A DNA stretch of 8,391 nt, from positions 1 through 8,391 of the forward strand of contig JAPKMV010000119.1 in assembly GCA_026645635.1 (NCBI GenBank). Direction: 5' to 3'. The notes beneath the pieces are model-generated. The model made no database searches. It saw nothing but the letters and a program-made list of their open reading frames with translations, and had not been told where the DNA came from. Shown piece by piece: positions 7,358 through 8,391 of the stretch. The DNA comes from Caldilineaceae bacterium. Lineage in GTDB: Bacteria > Chloroflexota > Anaerolineae > Caldilineales > Caldilineaceae. The stretch's first letter is position 1. Each line of letters begins with the position of its first letter. Position numbers and translations under genes: made by a program.

Positions 7358-8391
7358 CAGGTGCAGTTCTTCGCCGACGACTTCACCAATCCTGCCAGCG
7401 GCTGGTCGGTCTCCAGTGACGCCACCTGCGCATTCGATTATGTCGACCTGGCGCAGCCGCCTGACGGACAGGTCGACGCTTACGGCATCGGCGTGCAGAC
7501 CTACAACCAGATCTGCTTTGCACCGGCGCCGGCCAATGCGCTGGCCAACGGCGCCTTCCGCGTCTACGCTGCGAAGCAAAGCGCCGTTGACCCGAGCATC
7601 TACGGTCTGGTCTTTGGCATGAACAGCAAGAGCATCAGCAACAGCAGCCAGTTTTATGTCTTCTGGGTCGATCCGACAGCACAAACCTTTGGGCTGCAGC
7701 GCTTCAGCGGCGGCGCGTGGACAAATCTGACGGGCGCACCGGGCAACCCCTTCCTGAGCAGCGCGGCGGTGGAGCCGGGCGCCACGCCGAACATCCTCAA
7801 GGCGCGGCGTGAAGGTGCGCGCATCGTGCTCTCGGTCAACGGCGTGGTGGTGGCGGAGGTTGCAGACAACTCCTTCCCCGGCAACGGCTTTGTGGCGCTG
7901 GCCAATTGGGCGGGCTACGGCGACGGAGCGATCGCCTACTTCGACGCCTTCCAGATGAACCGGATCAGTCAGGTCTATCGCGACGACTTCAGCCGCGCCG
8001 ACAGCGGCTGGTTTGTCGACGTGCAGCAGCAGTGTCAGGCGGCTTATGTCAACGGTGAATACCGCACCGCGACGGCCGCAACCTTTATCTGCCTCTACCG
8101 TGCGCCCACCGGGGAACAGATCAATGGTCGCTACGAAACGATTGTCCGCCGCGAGGATACCTTCTACCAGACGGCCTACGGGTTGATGTTCGGCGAGGAT
8201 GGTGCGTTCGAGAGTTTCTATACGCTCTTTGTCGTCCCGGATTCCCAGTCCTACGCGCTGGCGAAGTACACCAATGGCCAGTTGTTCGGTATCACCTGGG
8301 ATGAGGCGAATGATTCGCCGTGGCTCAACAGCGCGGCAGTGAACAGCGGCACCGCGCCCAACCGGCTGACGGTGGAACGCGACGCCACTTC
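7115..8391 (+). CDS. Frame-shifted continuation of the lipoprotein: linker plus two jelly-roll-like domains (partial)
   Basis: An open frame (codons from 7115, 425 full codons) without any stop to the window end. It continues the propeller protein after a -1 shift. It begins with the second Thr-Pro linker (to about 7357). Domain 1 follows from FADDFTNPASGW at 7367 to FDAFQM ending at 7957. Domain 2 starts at YRDDFSRADSGW (7976) and is cut by the window edge. Both copies share D-D-F-x4-SGW, a pair of cysteines, YGL(V/M)FG, and SSAAV/NSAAV followed by a TPN or APN motif. The pattern resembles concanavalin/LamG-like jelly-roll domains that bind carbohydrate or other surface ligands, but the exact family is not certain. 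It has no signal peptide or ribosome-binding site of its own. A GTG at 7235 overlaps the upstream stop (GTGA), though re-initiation there is unlikely without a ribosome-binding site. Confidence 0.75.

Noticed and set aside
6842..7684. A long minus-strand frame rich in Gly/Arg across the linker region
   Set aside because: It is the antisense of the Thr-Pro linker and propeller end. Its low-complexity Gly/Arg/Val composition comes from the repetitive coding DNA on the plus strand.

Overview
The window is GC-rich bacterial DNA with strong G/C preference at third codon positions. It most resembles an uncultured-type Chloroflexota genome (Anaerolineae/Caldilineae-like). This guess rests on the secreted protein with Thr-Pro-Ala linkers (TPTATPTAT type) and an LPLIVRQ segment, the solitary bacterial dynamin, and intergenic DNA built from short tandem words. 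No rRNA, tRNA, phage, transposase or CRISPR signal was seen, and the taxonomic guess is inference only.

Layout. (1) Positions 1-82 hold an octamer repeat array and inverted repeat just downstream of a minus-strand gene. (2) 83-1117 (minus) encodes a long nicotinamidase/isochorismatase-fold cysteine hydrolase with a complete set of active-site and metal-site motifs. (3) 1118-1401 is a divergent intergenic region with two palindromes close to the hydrolase start and a short word repeat. (4) 1402-3222 (plus) encodes a bacterial dynamin-like GTPase with all G motifs and a hydrophobic hairpin. (5) 3223-3312 is almost entirely heptamer repeats, partly as a 17-bp inverted repeat. (6) 3325-3879 is a GNAT acetyltransferase. 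(7) 3885-3926 is a second, unrelated heptamer array that runs into the ribosome-binding site of (8) 3937-4293, a single-domain cupin. (9) 4476 to the window end is a very large surface lipoprotein gene: lipobox signal peptide, about twelve Asp-box (BNR/sortilin-type) beta-propeller repeats, a Thr-Pro linker, then at least two copies of a jelly-roll-like domain with a conserved cysteine pair. Its reading frame is broken by an apparent one-base deletion near 7114-7116, so the first frame stops at 7238 while the coding signal continues one frame over and leaves the window still open.

The dynamin, GNAT and cupin genes lie in the same direction with short gaps (102 and 57 bases) and could be co-transcribed, but their products share no obvious pathway. 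The lipoprotein follows after 182 bases with its own strong ribosome-binding site. The window looks like ordinary chromosomal housekeeping and cell-surface content. The most unusual signals are the gap-specific short tandem arrays and the frame-broken lipoprotein with duplicated C-terminal domains.
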